Assembly: GCA_002239005.1 (NCBI GenBank)
Contig: MPNL01000033.1
Span: forward strand, 1 to 35,019
Source: Truepera sp. bin119
GTDB lineage: Bacteria > Deinococcota > Deinococci > Deinococcales > Trueperaceae
Direction: 5' to 3'
DNA length: 35,019 nucleotides
Below, piece after piece: positions 16,246-24,964 of the stretch (position 1 is its first letter; the number at the start of each line of letters is the position of its first letter). Both the position numbers and the translations under genes were made by a program. Below the pieces are notes generated by a model. The model did not search any database. It was given only the letters and a program-made list of their open reading frames with translations, and was not told the origin of the DNA.

Positions 16246-16515
16246 CTCGATCATATGACCGTTCTCACAACTCCCCGACAGTCCGGGGTGCCCCCTCGGG
16301 TACCCACCCCTCCCCGAGGGGTGGCAACCTCCGACTCGATGGTTATGAGCGCTGAGGAGACCCGGCATAGCAGCGGCATCAAAACACTAGCTCTGAAGGG
16401 GGCAGCTACCCTAGGAGACTCGCGGAGAAGATAGCGAGCGGTCCGGAGCCGATGACAGCTGAGGATCCTCAGGAGACTGCCCCCAGCTGCACAGAGCGAT
16501 TCGAGAGAACCGGGC
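16246..16515. other. Intergenic region downstream of prfB with two GC-rich hairpins
   Basis: No supported gene. Two adjacent inverted repeats stand out: CCCCG/CGGGG at 16273-16288, and CCCCTCGGG/CCCGAGGGG at 16292-16300 and 16313-16321 with a 12-base loop. They lie about 200 bases past the prfB stop and have no T-run, so termination of prfB is possible but not shown. Confidence 0.4.
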
Positions 16516-17605
16516 TCAATCCCGAGACCGCTCACGCGCCCGCCACTCGAGTCCAGCCCAGATGAGGCTTCCGATATCTCCGTCGAGCACCCGATCTGGA
16601 TCGTGACGCATCTCCCCTGTCCGGTGGTCCTTCACGTACCGCTTGTCCAGGACGTAGCTCCGGACCTGAGAACCCCACTCAATGGCCTTCTGTTCACCCC
16701 TCGCTCGCATCTGCTCCTCGAGGCGCCGCCGCTCTTCACGCTCCCAAAGCCTGCCCCGGAGCACGGTCATCGCCCTCTCTCGATTCTTAATCTGTGACTT
16801 TCCGTCCTGGCAGGTAACGACGACCTCATCCTCGGTGCCCCCCCGGTAGACGATCCGAACCGCCGAATCTGTCGTATTGACCGACTGACCACCCGGTCCG
16901 CTGGAGCGAAAGACATCGACCCGAAGGACCTTCGGGTCGATGTCGATCTGGATCCTGTCGTCGAGCTCCGGCAGGACCTCGACGGAGGCGAAGCTCGTGT
17001 GACGCCGTTTCTGCGAGTCGAACGGACTCACTCTGACGAGCCTGTGAACCCCTCCCTCGACATTGAGCAGGCCGAAAGCCCTATCGCCACGGACGATCAT
17101 CTGGGCATGGTCGACCCCGCCGGGTGCATCGCCGTTGGGCACGAGATCGATAATCTCGACACCGAAGCCCTGCCGCTCGGCGAAGCGCCGATACATGCGC
17201 AGGAGCATTCCGGCCCAGTCAGAAGACTCCGTTCCCCCCGCCCCGGGCTTCACGGTCACGATCGCGGGGCGGATGTCATGCGCTCCGTAAAAGAGGGTCT
17301 CCCGGTAGAGGGTACCGAGCTCCCCTTCGATTCGCGCCTGTTCGGAAGCGAGCTCCCCTTGCTCCTCGTCCGACGCGATTGCGAGGAGTTCCTGCAGACC
17401 CTCCACATCGTTCTCGAGGGTACGAAAGCCCTCGACAACCCGGCGCAGGCGGGTCGCCTCCTGGGTAAGAACCTTAGCCCGGTCGGGATCGTTCCAGAGC
17501 CCGGGGTCGTTCAGGAAGGAGTCGAGCTGTTCGAGTCGCGACTCCCTGCCGGCAAGGTCAAAGGTACCCCCGGAGTGCGTCGAGTCGTTCGATGATCTCA
17601 TGCAT
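16516..17605 (-). CDS. prfB: Peptide chain release factor 2, with programmed +1 frameshift
   Basis: RF2 reads UGA and UAA stop codons and triggers peptide release. The true start is the ATG at 17605, preceded by GGTGAGGTGA. The first 15 codons read MHEIIERLDALRGYL and end at an in-frame TGA (17560-17558). Slipping +1 on CTT-TGA-C continues with DLAGRESRLEQLD to the stop at 16516, giving a 362-residue product. The site GGGGGTACCTTTGAC matches the classical RF2 recoding site, including an internal Shine-Dalgarno-like GGGGG. The SPF codon-recognition tripeptide (about 193-195) and the catalytic GGQ (about 238-240) are both intact. The site provides autoregulation by RF2 level. Divergent from cdaA. 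Confidence 0.95.
17557..17571 (-). promoter_or_regulatory. RF2 programmed +1 frameshift site
   Basis: GGGGGTACCTTTGAC on the minus strand: Shine-Dalgarno-like G-run, spacer, CTT slippery codon, in-frame TGA and a following C. All elements of the Escherichia coli type site are present, with one synonymous difference (TAC instead of TAT). Confidence 0.93.
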
Positions 17606-17728
17606 CAGGTCACCTCACCCAAAAGCCTACCAAATCGCAGGTGACCGGGTAAACCTGCAGGCGACCGATCGCGAATAAAGTCCGATCAGGATAGGAAAAA
17701 CACCACCCGAGACCTGCCCCGCCTGTGG

Positions 17729-17734
17729 TATCTT
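17729..17734 (+). promoter_or_regulatory. Candidate -10 of the cdaA-der operon
   Basis: TATCTT preceded by TGTGG (extended -10). Transcription would start near 17741 and leave a leader of about 75 bases before cdaA. No -35 of good quality and no known riboswitch fold was recognised in the leader. Confidence 0.4.
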
Positions 17735-17815
17735 AAGCTCAAGATCGGTTCCGGTTTGTCGCCGACATGAAACGACACCCTAATCTGACCTGGTCTCGAA
17801 GGGGGCTCTCTGGAG

Positions 17816-18550
17816 GTGTTTCAATCCTTCCGTCCACTCGATCTGGTGGATATCCTCATCATCTCCATACTCCTCTATCAGGGCTACAAACTCCTCATCG
17901 GCACCCGGGCCTGGAATGTCCTTCGAGGTCTCGCCGCCCTCGCCGCCCTCTGGCTTGTCGCAGCCCAATTCCAGCTGGAAGCGACGAAGTGGATCTTCGA
18001 CCGGGTCGCCCCGGTCGGGTTCATAGCGCTCATCGTAGTCTTCCAACCAGAATTCAGAGCCGCCCTGGAGAGGGTGGGCAGGGGTCGATTCGGAAGATCG
18101 CCGAGTTCGGATCCGATCCAGGAGATCATGGCGACGGTCCGCGAACTTGCAACCCAACGCCGGGGTGCCCTCATCGCCATCGAGCGGGGGACCCCGCTGC
18201 GCGAGTACGGATTAACCGGAACTGCGCTGAATGCACCGGTCACATCGGCTCTCCTCCAAACCATGTTCGCCTCCAAGGGACCCCTCCACGATGGGGCTGT
18301 GATCATCCAGGGGGACCGGGTGTCCTTTGCAGGAGCCATCTTCCCCCTGTCGGACAAGCACGAGGGGTGGAGCGTTAGCCACGGAACGCGGCACAGGGCC
18401 GCGCTCGGCCTGTCCGAGGTCACCGACGCCCTGATCGTGGTTATCAGCGAGGAGCGAGGTACGGTAAGCCTGGCCAAGGAGGGGCAGCTCCGCTCCGATA
18501 TCGCCCCTGCGGAGGTCCTCGAGGTACTACGCGAGGTCTATGGGCAGTGA
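17816..18550 (+). CDS. cdaA: Diadenylate cyclase CdaA
   Basis: 244 aa. Joins two ATP into cyclic di-AMP, a second messenger for osmotic and cell-wall balance. Three N-terminal membrane helices (about 10-75) are followed by the DAC domain (about 95-215) with the DGA motif (159-161, LHDGAVII) and the RHR motif (192-194, GTRHRAALGLSE). Both catalytic motifs are intact. The GTG at 17816 has AAGGGGG about 10 bases upstream. Its stop overlaps the cdaR start by four bases (GTGA). It heads the operon cdaA-cdaR-def-fmt-der. Confidence 0.94.
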   Translation: MFQSFRPLDLVDILIISILLYQGYKLLIGTRAWNVLRGLAALAALWLVAAQFQLEATKWIFDRVAPVGFIALIVVFQPEFRAALERVGRGRFGRSPSSDPIQEIMATVRELATQRRGALIAIERGTPLREYGLTGTALNAPVTSALLQTMFASKGPLHDGAVIIQGDRVSFAGAIFPLSDKHEGWSVSHGTRHRAALGLSEVTDALIVVISEERGTVSLAKEGQLRSDIAPAEVLEVLREVYGQ

Positions 18551-19485
18551 TCAGACGAGCCACCCAGACCGTGACCGATCTCCTGAGTCGCCTCATCGAT
18601 CACTGGCCTATGAAGCTCGGTGCGGTGGCGATCTCCGGCCTTATATGGCTGTTCGTCTCGAACACTACCGTTACCGTCACCCAGCGCAGCCTCCTCATCC
18701 CCACCACCACCGTGGGGATGAGCAGCCATCAGGTGGCCAGCGGTATTCCCGACTTTGTGGAGATCACCGTGTCGGGCCCAGACAACCGGGTCGACCGCCT
18801 GCGCTCTGAGAGCTTCGACGCAACCATCGATCTTTCGGGAGTGAGCGGCCCCTTCGAAGAGATCATTCGGATATCGGGGCCTGAGGATATCGCCCTCAGA
18901 GGGGTCTCGCCTTCAGAGGTGATCGGGGCTGTGGAATCGGTCACCACCCGGAGGGTTCCCGTCGTCGCCCTCCTCACACATCCTCTCCCCGAGGGGCAGA
19001 CCCTCCGAGCCGTGGTGAACCCCGAGGGGGTCCTCGTAAGGGGCCGAAGCGCCGTGCTCGACCAGGTGGAGGGGGTGGTGGCCCAGGTAGCGGCCGAAGC
19101 CGGGTCGCACGAGGTTGCCATCTTCGCCACCGACGCAGCGGGGCTCCCGGTCTCCAACACCTCCGTGCAACCTGAGACCGTCACCGTGACGGTCGAGGCG
19201 GAGCCAGTCCTCATTCGGCGCTCGCTCCCCCTACTTCTCGAAGAGCCAGAGGCCAGAGGGCTGTGGGCCACCACCTCCGCCAGCCAGGACACCGTGGCGC
19301 TCGCGGGACCTGTGCACCTGCTGACCGAGTTGGAATCCGTGACCGGCAGGGTGAGGTTCACTACCCAACCACCGGAGCCGGGCGAGTATACTCTGCCCGT
19401 CACCTTAGGGTTGCCGGATGGGATCGTCGCCCTCGAAACCCCTACGGCGCTCGTCCGGCTCGAACGTCCTTCCCTCAAGCAGTAG
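18547..19485 (+). CDS. cdaR: YbbR-domain regulator CdaR
   Basis: 312 aa. A short N-terminal region and one membrane helix (about 22-42, MKLGAVAISGLIWLFVSN) are followed by three to four YbbR repeats, seen as recurring TVTVTV-, EITVSGP- and VALAGPV-type strands on the outer side of the membrane. CdaR binds CdaA and adjusts its c-di-AMP output, which explains the coupling by GTGA overlap. It is an extracellular beta-rich protein with no catalytic residues expected. In Firmicutes the next gene is glmM; here it is def, so the operon differs. Confidence 0.9.
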   Translation: MIRRATQTVTDLLSRLIDHWPMKLGAVAISGLIWLFVSNTTVTVTQRSLLIPTTTVGMSSHQVASGIPDFVEITVSGPDNRVDRLRSESFDATIDLSGVSGPFEEIIRISGPEDIALRGVSPSEVIGAVESVTTRRVPVVALLTHPLPEGQTLRAVVNPEGVLVRGRSAVLDQVEGVVAQVAAEAGSHEVAIFATDAAGLPVSNTSVQPETVTVTVEAEPVLIRRSLPLLLEEPEARGLWATTSASQDTVALAGPVHLLTELESVTGRVRFTTQPPEPGEYTLPVTLGLPDGIVALETPTALVRLERPSLKQ

Positions 19486-19503
19486 CGGACAGGAGCCAAA
19501 ACT

Positions 19504-20151
19504 GTGATCTATCCCCTTCGCTACTTCGGAGACCCGATCCTGCGGCAGGTCGCCCGGCCCGTCACGAAGTTCGGTCCGGCACTGGACGAGTTCGCCCAGA
19601 ACATGATCGAGACGATGTACGATGCAAATGGACTCGGCCTAGCCGCCCCCCAGATCGGACTATCCCTGCGACTCTTCGTAGCCCTAGAGACCGAGCCTGT
19701 ACCGAACGGTGGTGGAGACGGTGGTGGCGAAGAGATGGACAGCGACACTCTCTCGCCTGAGGAGAAGCGGGAGCTGTGGGGTGTGACCGCGGTGCATGTG
19801 CTGGCGAATCCCGAGATCACCCGACGGTCCGGCGTGCAGACTGGGCAGGACGGATGCCTCAGCGTTCCGGGCCTCTATATCGACGCCCTGGAACGGGACG
19901 AGAGCATAACCTTGCAGTATCAGGATCTCACCGGGAGACAGCGGACCCTCGACGCCTCGGGGCGCTTCGCCCACGTGCTGCAGCACGAGCACGATCATCT
20001 GGAGGGGATCCTCTTCTTCGACCGACTCCCCACGGCGGAGCGGCGCGAGTTCATGGCAACCCACAGAGCGGAGCTTGCGGAGATCCAGAGGAATGCCAAG
20101 GCGTTGCTGAGATCGCTAAAGCGATCGGTCGGCACAGCCAGCGGACGCTGA
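19504..20151 (+). CDS. def: Peptide deformylase
   Basis: 215 aa. Removes the formyl group from the initiator methionine of new proteins. Motif 1 GLGLAAPQIG (43-52) and motif 3 with the metal ligands H161-E162-x-x-H165 are intact. Motif 2 reads DGCLS (116-120) where EGCLS is usual; the metal-binding C118 is kept, but the preceding acid is shortened by one carbon. A glycine- and acid-rich insertion (about 66-95) separates motifs 1 and 2; longer inserts here occur in some bacterial lines. GTG start with AGGAG at 8 bases. The pairing with fmt just downstream is the classical formylation/deformylation unit. Confidence 0.94.
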   Translation: MIYPLRYFGDPILRQVARPVTKFGPALDEFAQNMIETMYDANGLGLAAPQIGLSLRLFVALETEPVPNGGGDGGGEEMDSDTLSPEEKRELWGVTAVHVLANPEITRRSGVQTGQDGCLSVPGLYIDALERDESITLQYQDLTGRQRTLDASGRFAHVLQHEHDHLEGILFFDRLPTAERREFMATHRAELAEIQRNAKALLRSLKRSVGTASGR

Positions 20152-20163
20152 GGCGGCTCCGTC

Positions 20164-21096
20164 GTGTCCGGCTACAGGATCGCCTTCTTCGGGTCCCCTG
20201 CCTTTGCAGTCCCAGTAGTGAAGGCGCTTGCCCGAGCGCACCATGTCGTCCTGGTCGTTACCCAGCCCGACAAACCCTCCGGGAGGGGACTTGCGACCTC
20301 CTCCCCTCCGGTCGCCGAGTGGGCAAAGAGTTCTGGGGCACCCCTCGAGCAGCCGGCATCCCTCCAGAGCAATCCCGGGTTCGAGGCGAGGCTAGCGGCA
20401 GCGGACATCGACGTCGCGGTCACAGCGGCCTACGGGAAGATCCTCCCGGAGACACTCCTCGCCGTTCCGGCCCACGGCTTCCTCAACGTGCATGCGAGCC
20501 TGTTACCAAAATACCGCGGTGCGGCCCCAATCCAGTGGGCCCTGATCTGTGGTGAGAGGGAGACCGGAATCACCATCATGACGGTGGAGGCAGGGCTCGA
20601 CACCGGACCCATACGCCACGTAAGGAGGCTCGCAATCCACCCGGAGGAGACGGCCCCGATGCTGTTCGAGCGCCTCTCCCATCTCAGCGCCGAAACGCTG
20701 CTCGAGGCCCTTAACCTCCTCGCGGCCGGGAGGTTAAGGGTAGAACGCCAAAACGATATCGAGGCGACCCGCGCCCCCCTACTTACCCGGGAGGACGGGC
20801 GGATCGACTGGAGCCTACCAGCCCGCGCTATCTACGACCGCTACCGCGGGGTCCTGATCTGGCCGGGGAGCTGGTGGGCGTTCGCGGGTTCGACCGTGAA
20901 GGTAGAGGGCATGGGCCTTGCCGCTGGCGGAGGAGCGCCCGGGGAGGTCCTCACCGTCGCCCCTTCCGGGGTCGCTATCGCCACGAGCGACGGGGCTATC
21001 ATCCTTAAGCAGGTGAAGCCTGCCGGCCGCACGACGATACCCGCCTACGCCTGGGCGCACGGCTACGGAGTTACCGAGGGCACGATCCTTGGCTAA
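20164..21096 (+). CDS. fmt: Methionyl-tRNA formyltransferase
   Basis: 310 aa. Transfers a formyl group from 10-formyl-tetrahydrofolate to initiator Met-tRNA. The N-terminal Rossmann-like domain has FFGSPAFAVP (8-17), the catalytic set N108-V-H110 with SLLPKYRGAAPIQWA (112-126), and the GLDTGP loop with the catalytic aspartate. A C-terminal OB-like domain covers about 205-310. The GTG start lies 12 bases after def. The stop overlaps the TTG start of der. Length is normal. Confidence 0.95.
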   Translation: MSGYRIAFFGSPAFAVPVVKALARAHHVVLVVTQPDKPSGRGLATSSPPVAEWAKSSGAPLEQPASLQSNPGFEARLAAADIDVAVTAAYGKILPETLLAVPAHGFLNVHASLLPKYRGAAPIQWALICGERETGITIMTVEAGLDTGPIRHVRRLAIHPEETAPMLFERLSHLSAETLLEALNLLAAGRLRVERQNDIEATRAPLLTREDGRIDWSLPARAIYDRYRGVLIWPGSWWAFAGSTVKVEGMGLAAGGGAPGEVLTVAPSGVAIATSDGAIILKQVKPAGRTTIPAYAWAHGYGVTEGTILG

Positions 21097-22408
21097 GGTA
21101 GCTATTGTCGGGCGACCGAACACCGGTAAATCGACCCTCTTCAACAGACTTGTGGGGGGGCGCGAGGCGATCGTCGCCGACCGACCTGGGGTCACCCGGG
21201 ATGTCAAGGAGGGGATCGTCAGCTCCGATACCGGGCACTCCTTCACCCTACTCGACACGGGGGGAGTCTGGTCTGGAGACCGCTGGGAGATCCCGATCCG
21301 AGAGCGTATCGAAGCCGCCCTGGAGGCTTGCGATCTGATCCTCTACTGTGTGGATGGCCGGGAGGGGCTGACGCCGACCGATCACGAGGTGGCCGACTGG
21401 CTCCGGAGGGCCCGGGCACCGACGCTCCTGGTGGCCACGAAGCTCGACGACCCGCTCCACGAGGAGACGGTCGAGATGTACGAACTCTACAGCCTAGGTT
21501 TCGGGGACCCCTGGCCGACCGGGGCTGAGCACGCCCGGGGAACGCACGAACTGGTCGACGAAATCGTCAGCCGCTTGCCAGAAGAGGAGGGGGAGGCGGA
21601 TGAAGAGGTGGTACGGATCACCATTATCGGCAGGCCGAACGTCGGCAAGTCGAGCCTCCTCAACGCCCTGGTCGGCGACGACCGAGTCATCGTCTCCGCC
21701 GAGCCGGGGACCACCCGGGACAGCGTCGACATCCGGTTCCACTTCGCCGGACGAGCCTTCGTTCTAGTCGACACGGCGGGGATCCGCCGGAGACCGAACG
21801 AGCGCCTCGAGCACTACAGCAGACTCCGCTCTGAGCAGGCTATCGACCGGGGAGATGTGACCGCGCTGGTGGTCGACCCCTTCGAACTCGGCGACCACGA
21901 ACTCCGACTCGCCGGCCTCGCCTATCAAGCTGGGAAACCGGTCGTCGTGGCGGTCAACAAATGGGACCTGGTCAGCGACGACATCCTCAGCGAGAGACGG
22001 CGCGCTGTAGAGCAGGCGCTCGACCACATCCGCTTCGCCCCGAAGGTCTTCACGAGCGCAGCGACCGACTTTGGACTGCACGAGTTGCTCAGCACGGCGG
22101 CCCACCTGTACGACGTCACCAGGAGGAGGGTCTCGACCGGCGAACTGAATCGCTGGATCGAGGCCTGGACGCAGCGGCAGCCCCCCCCAAACTTCAAGGG
22201 GCGCCCGCTCAAGCTCTTCTACGCGACCCAAGCCGACGTAGCCCCACCCACATTCGTGATCAGCATCAACAACGAGCGTTATGTCACCCGGGCCTACGAG
22301 CAGTACCTCCGCAACCGGATCCGCGAGGATCTCGGACTTACCGAGGTGCCCGTCAGACTGGTGTTCAAGGCCCGCGGCCGCGACGGCGGAAAGCGGGTCA
22401 GACTGTAG
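21089..22408 (+). CDS. der: Ribosome-assembly GTPase Der (EngA)
   Basis: 439 aa with two tandem GTPase domains and a KH-like C-terminus, needed for maturation of the 50S subunit. First P-loop GRPNTGKST (7-15; most relatives have V instead of T), DTGG (G3), TKLD (G4). Second P-loop GRPNVGKSS (about 180-188), DTAG (G3), NKWD (G4). The C-terminal domain covers about 355-439. The TTG start at 21089 overlaps fmt by eight bases. The last 11 bases overlap the convergent S4-domain gene. Last gene of the cdaA operon. Confidence 0.95.
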   Translation: MAKVAIVGRPNTGKSTLFNRLVGGREAIVADRPGVTRDVKEGIVSSDTGHSFTLLDTGGVWSGDRWEIPIRERIEAALEACDLILYCVDGREGLTPTDHEVADWLRRARAPTLLVATKLDDPLHEETVEMYELYSLGFGDPWPTGAEHARGTHELVDEIVSRLPEEEGEADEEVVRITIIGRPNVGKSSLLNALVGDDRVIVSAEPGTTRDSVDIRFHFAGRAFVLVDTAGIRRRPNERLEHYSRLRSEQAIDRGDVTALVVDPFELGDHELRLAGLAYQAGKPVVVAVNKWDLVSDDILSERRRAVEQALDHIRFAPKVFTSAATDFGLHELLSTAAHLYDVTRRRVSTGELNRWIEAWTQRQPPPNFKGRPLKLFYATQADVAPPTFVISINNERYVTRAYEQYLRNRIREDLGLTEVPVRLVFKARGRDGGKRVRL

Positions 22409-23105
22409 CCCTCTCTACCTCGAGGGTGATCTTCAGGTTTCCCTTCCGGGTCTCGCCGAGCACAGCCACCACCCGAAACCTGCCCAGTCCGGCGGCGTAG
22501 ACCTCGTCGGCCTCCTTCACCGCAGCCGCCTTGCCGACCGCCGACCCGTTCACCATCACATTTCCCGCCTCAATCCCCCTCCTGAAGAACGATCGCGACA
22601 CCCGGAAGGCCTTCGCCCCTACGGCGTCTACCCTGAGCGAGGGAACCACGGCGTCGAAACGCTGCACCGACGCCGCCCTCAAGAGCTTCAGGTCGATCTC
22701 ACGACCAGAGATCTGGCGCCCCCTCACCGGAACCGGTTCCAGGAGGCTGTCGTCGGGGGGGGCGAGACAGACGAGTGCGATGCCGTCTGAATGGCTGACG
22801 AGGTCGCCTACGATCCCAGGTTCGATCCCCTGGGCTGCGATGGCGGCCCCCAGCAGTCCCGGCTCCCCAACCCCCCGGTAGTACAGGGCGGCGAGGGGAG
22901 TGGTCGCCACCGGCATGTGCGACGGATAGGCTGTGACGACGGAACGGCGGGCACCCGAGTAGCCTCCCGACCGATTGTAAACCACCCCCGCCTCCCGCAA
23001 ATCCGCCAGGATCCGGTCGGCCAGATCCGGCTCCAAAAAGGGGGTGTGGGCGACTCGACCGGCGAGGGCGGCCGCGATCAGCAGGCGGGGGTCTGGACGT
23101 ATCAC
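22398..23105 (-). CDS. YlmH-like RNA-binding S4-domain protein
   Basis: 235 aa. The C-terminal third is an S4 RNA-binding domain (about 168-230, with GNVMVNGSAVGKAA and the ADEV-x(7)-GRF turn). The N-terminal part follows the YlmH/Sll1252 family, including GRQISGREIDLKLL and ASVQRFDAVVPSLRVDAV. YlmH-type proteins bind stalled large ribosomal subunits and have been linked to ribosome-associated quality control in Bacillus. The GTG start shares GTGA with the stop of the upstream CBS-ACT gene. Its end overlaps convergent der. I am sure of the domain, less of the exact role. Confidence 0.85.
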   Translation of the reverse strand: MIRPDPRLLIAAALAGRVAHTPFLEPDLADRILADLREAGVVYNRSGGYSGARRSVVTAYPSHMPVATTPLAALYYRGVGEPGLLGAAIAAQGIEPGIVGDLVSHSDGIALVCLAPPDDSLLEPVPVRGRQISGREIDLKLLRAASVQRFDAVVPSLRVDAVGAKAFRVSRSFFRRGIEAGNVMVNGSAVGKAAAVKEADEVYAAGLGRFRVVAVLGETRKGNLKITLEVERATV

Positions 23106-23731
23106 CTGCGGATGTCGACGACATCCACCCCACGCTCTCGCAATCGGGTGACGAACGCGTCCGCCTCCTCTCCAACCACCCTGAGGATCAACTCCCTGCG
23201 CCGGCTGGGCTTCACACCCCCGGTCGCGACGGAGACGATGTTCGAAGGCGGCCCCGCCTCAGCCACGCGGGCCAGAGTCCCCGGGGTGTCAGGGAGATCG
23301 ACCGTAACCCTGGTACCACCCTCTCGGAGGCCCAGGGCGACCACCAACGCCCGCAGCAGGTCGGTGATGGTCAGGATCCCGGTAAGCTCTCCAGCTAGCA
23401 GGACGGGGAGCCCCGACACCCTGTTCTCCGCCATCAGCAGGGCGGCCCACTCCACCGGATCGTCGGCATTCACCGTGATCGGCGGTCCCTTCACGACGTC
23501 GCGGACCAGGAGTTTGCTCAGCAGGTAGTTCAGTTCGTAGATGGAGAGGGTCGTGACCTTAGGCGACGCCTCTTTCAGATCCCGGTCCGTCACGATACCG
23601 ACCAGGGAACCATCCTCTACCACGGGCAGGCGCCGGTAGTGAACCCCCCCCAACAGCTGCATGGCCTCCATCACCGGGGTAGAGCCATCGACCGTGGCGG
23701 GACTCGCTGTCATCCATTCACCGACCAGCAT
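23102..23731 (-). CDS. CBS-CBS-ACT domain protein (AcuB-like)
   Basis: 209 aa. Two CBS domains (about 7-60 and 77-130; GIVTDRDLKEA and GILTITDLLRAL) form an adenosine-nucleotide-sensing pair, followed by an ACT-like domain (about 140-209; VTVDLPDTPGTLARVAE). The layout is that of AcuB-type regulators, whose targets are largely unknown. The ATG at 23731 has a strong site (GGGAGGGG at 4 bases), so this gene is leadered, unlike many neighbours; a TAGAGT near 23748 may be its -10. It is translationally coupled to the S4 gene downstream and divergent from dxr. Confidence 0.88.
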   Translation of the reverse strand: MLVGEWMTASPATVDGSTPVMEAMQLLGGVHYRRLPVVEDGSLVGIVTDRDLKEASPKVTTLSIYELNYLLSKLLVRDVVKGPPITVNADDPVEWAALLMAENRVSGLPVLLAGELTGILTITDLLRALVVALGLREGGTRVTVDLPDTPGTLARVAEAGPPSNIVSVATGGVKPSRRRELILRVVGEEADAFVTRLRERGVDVVDIRR

Positions 23732-23836
23732 GCACCCCTCCCGGAGACAACTCTATCACCAGCCACCTCCGGGCAGATCCAGGGGGGCACCGCCGGAAGC
23801 AGCACCGCGCCTAGAAAGATGGGAGAATGGGCTTAG

Positions 23837-24964
23837 GTGAAGGCGATCACGGTCCTCGGCTCGACCGGCTCGATCGGACGCCAGACGCTGGAGGTGGCGA
23901 CCTGGCGGGGGTACCGCATCGTCGGACTGGTGGGGGGGCGGGACGCCAGAACTCTCCTGGACCAGGCCCGACGGTTCCGCCCGCCGCTGATCTGTTGCCA
24001 CCCGGAGACAGCTGCAGCCGTGCGCCCCCACCTGCCGGTCGGCACCCACCTGGTAACGGGTGTGGAGGGCAGCCACGAGGTGGCCACAATGGAGGCGGAC
24101 AGGGTGGTGGCGGCCATACCCGGCTTCGCCGGACTGGCCCCGACCCGAGCAGCCCTGGCCGCAGGCCGCCACGTCGCCCTGGCCACCAAGGAGGTCATGG
24201 TCGTAGCCGGACCCCTCATCTGGGAGGTGGCCAAGGAGTCCGGTGGGCAGATCACACCTGTCGACTCCGAGCATTCCGCCCTGTTCCAGTGTCTCCAGGG
24301 GGAGGATCCCGCCGCTGTCGATGCGCTCGTGCTCACCGCCTCTGGCGGGCCGTTCCGGGAAGGACCCGACGACCTGTCCTCGGTAACCCCGGAACAGGCC
24401 CTTCGGCACCCTACCTGGTCGATGGGCCCCAAGGTCACGATCGACTCCGCTACCCTCTTCAACAAGGGGCTCGAGGTCCTTGAGGCTCACTTCCTCTTCG
24501 GCACCGACCTGGCGCGGATCGAGGTGGTCATCCACCCGCAGTCACTTATCCACGGCCTCGTCCGATTCGTAGACGGGAATATCAAGGCCCAGGTCGGCCC
24601 GCACGACATGCGCCTGCCTATCCAGGTCGCGATCGAGCACCCCGAGCGCCCCGCGACCCCGCTAGCACCCCTGCCCCTCAGCGGCGTCTGGGAGTTCCAG
24701 GAGCCGGACCAGAAGCGGTTTCCCTGTCTGGACCTCGGCTACCGGGCCGGGCGCTCAGGGGGACTCGCCCCGACCTACCTCAACGCCGCCGACGAGGTCG
24801 CCGTCGCAGCGTTCCTGTCCGGCAAGGTCCCCTTCACAGCCATCCCCGAAATCCTCGAGCAGGTCCTGGACCGGTGTCCCCAGACCAGGCTCAGTTGGGA
24901 CACGCTCGAGCTAGCGGATCTGGAGGCACGAGCTGAGGCCGAGCGGTACACCCTCAGGCGCTAG
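23837..24964 (+). CDS. dxr: 1-deoxy-D-xylulose 5-phosphate reductoisomerase
   Basis: 375 aa. Converts DXP to MEP with NADPH, the committed step of the non-mevalonate isoprenoid route, which also feeds the menaquinone side chain. The NADPH motif GSTGSIG (8-14), the metal site PVDSEHSALFQ, HPTWSMGPKVTIDSATLFNK and NKGLEVLEAHFLF are all present. The usual LANKE motif reads LATKE, with threonine in place of asparagine. GTG start; GAGAAT lies 8 bases upstream, near the leaderless spacing, and there is no ribosome binding site. rseP lies 267 bases downstream, a common pairing. Confidence 0.95.
   Translation: MKAITVLGSTGSIGRQTLEVATWRGYRIVGLVGGRDARTLLDQARRFRPPLICCHPETAAAVRPHLPVGTHLVTGVEGSHEVATMEADRVVAAIPGFAGLAPTRAALAAGRHVALATKEVMVVAGPLIWEVAKESGGQITPVDSEHSALFQCLQGEDPAAVDALVLTASGGPFREGPDDLSSVTPEQALRHPTWSMGPKVTIDSATLFNKGLEVLEAHFLFGTDLARIEVVIHPQSLIHGLVRFVDGNIKAQVGPHDMRLPIQVAIEHPERPATPLAPLPLSGVWEFQEPDQKRFPCLDLGYRAGRSGGLAPTYLNAADEVAVAAFLSGKVPFTAIPEILEQVLDRCPQTRLSWDTLELADLEARAEAERYTLRR

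Noticed and set aside
18729-19499. A 256-codon open frame on the minus strand
   Set aside because: It is the reverse of cdaR; Ser/Thr/Arg-rich with no family likeness.
22808-22834. tRNA-like T-arm (GGTTCGATCCC)
   Set aside because: It lies inside the YlmH-like gene; no acceptor, D or anticodon arms can be built around it.
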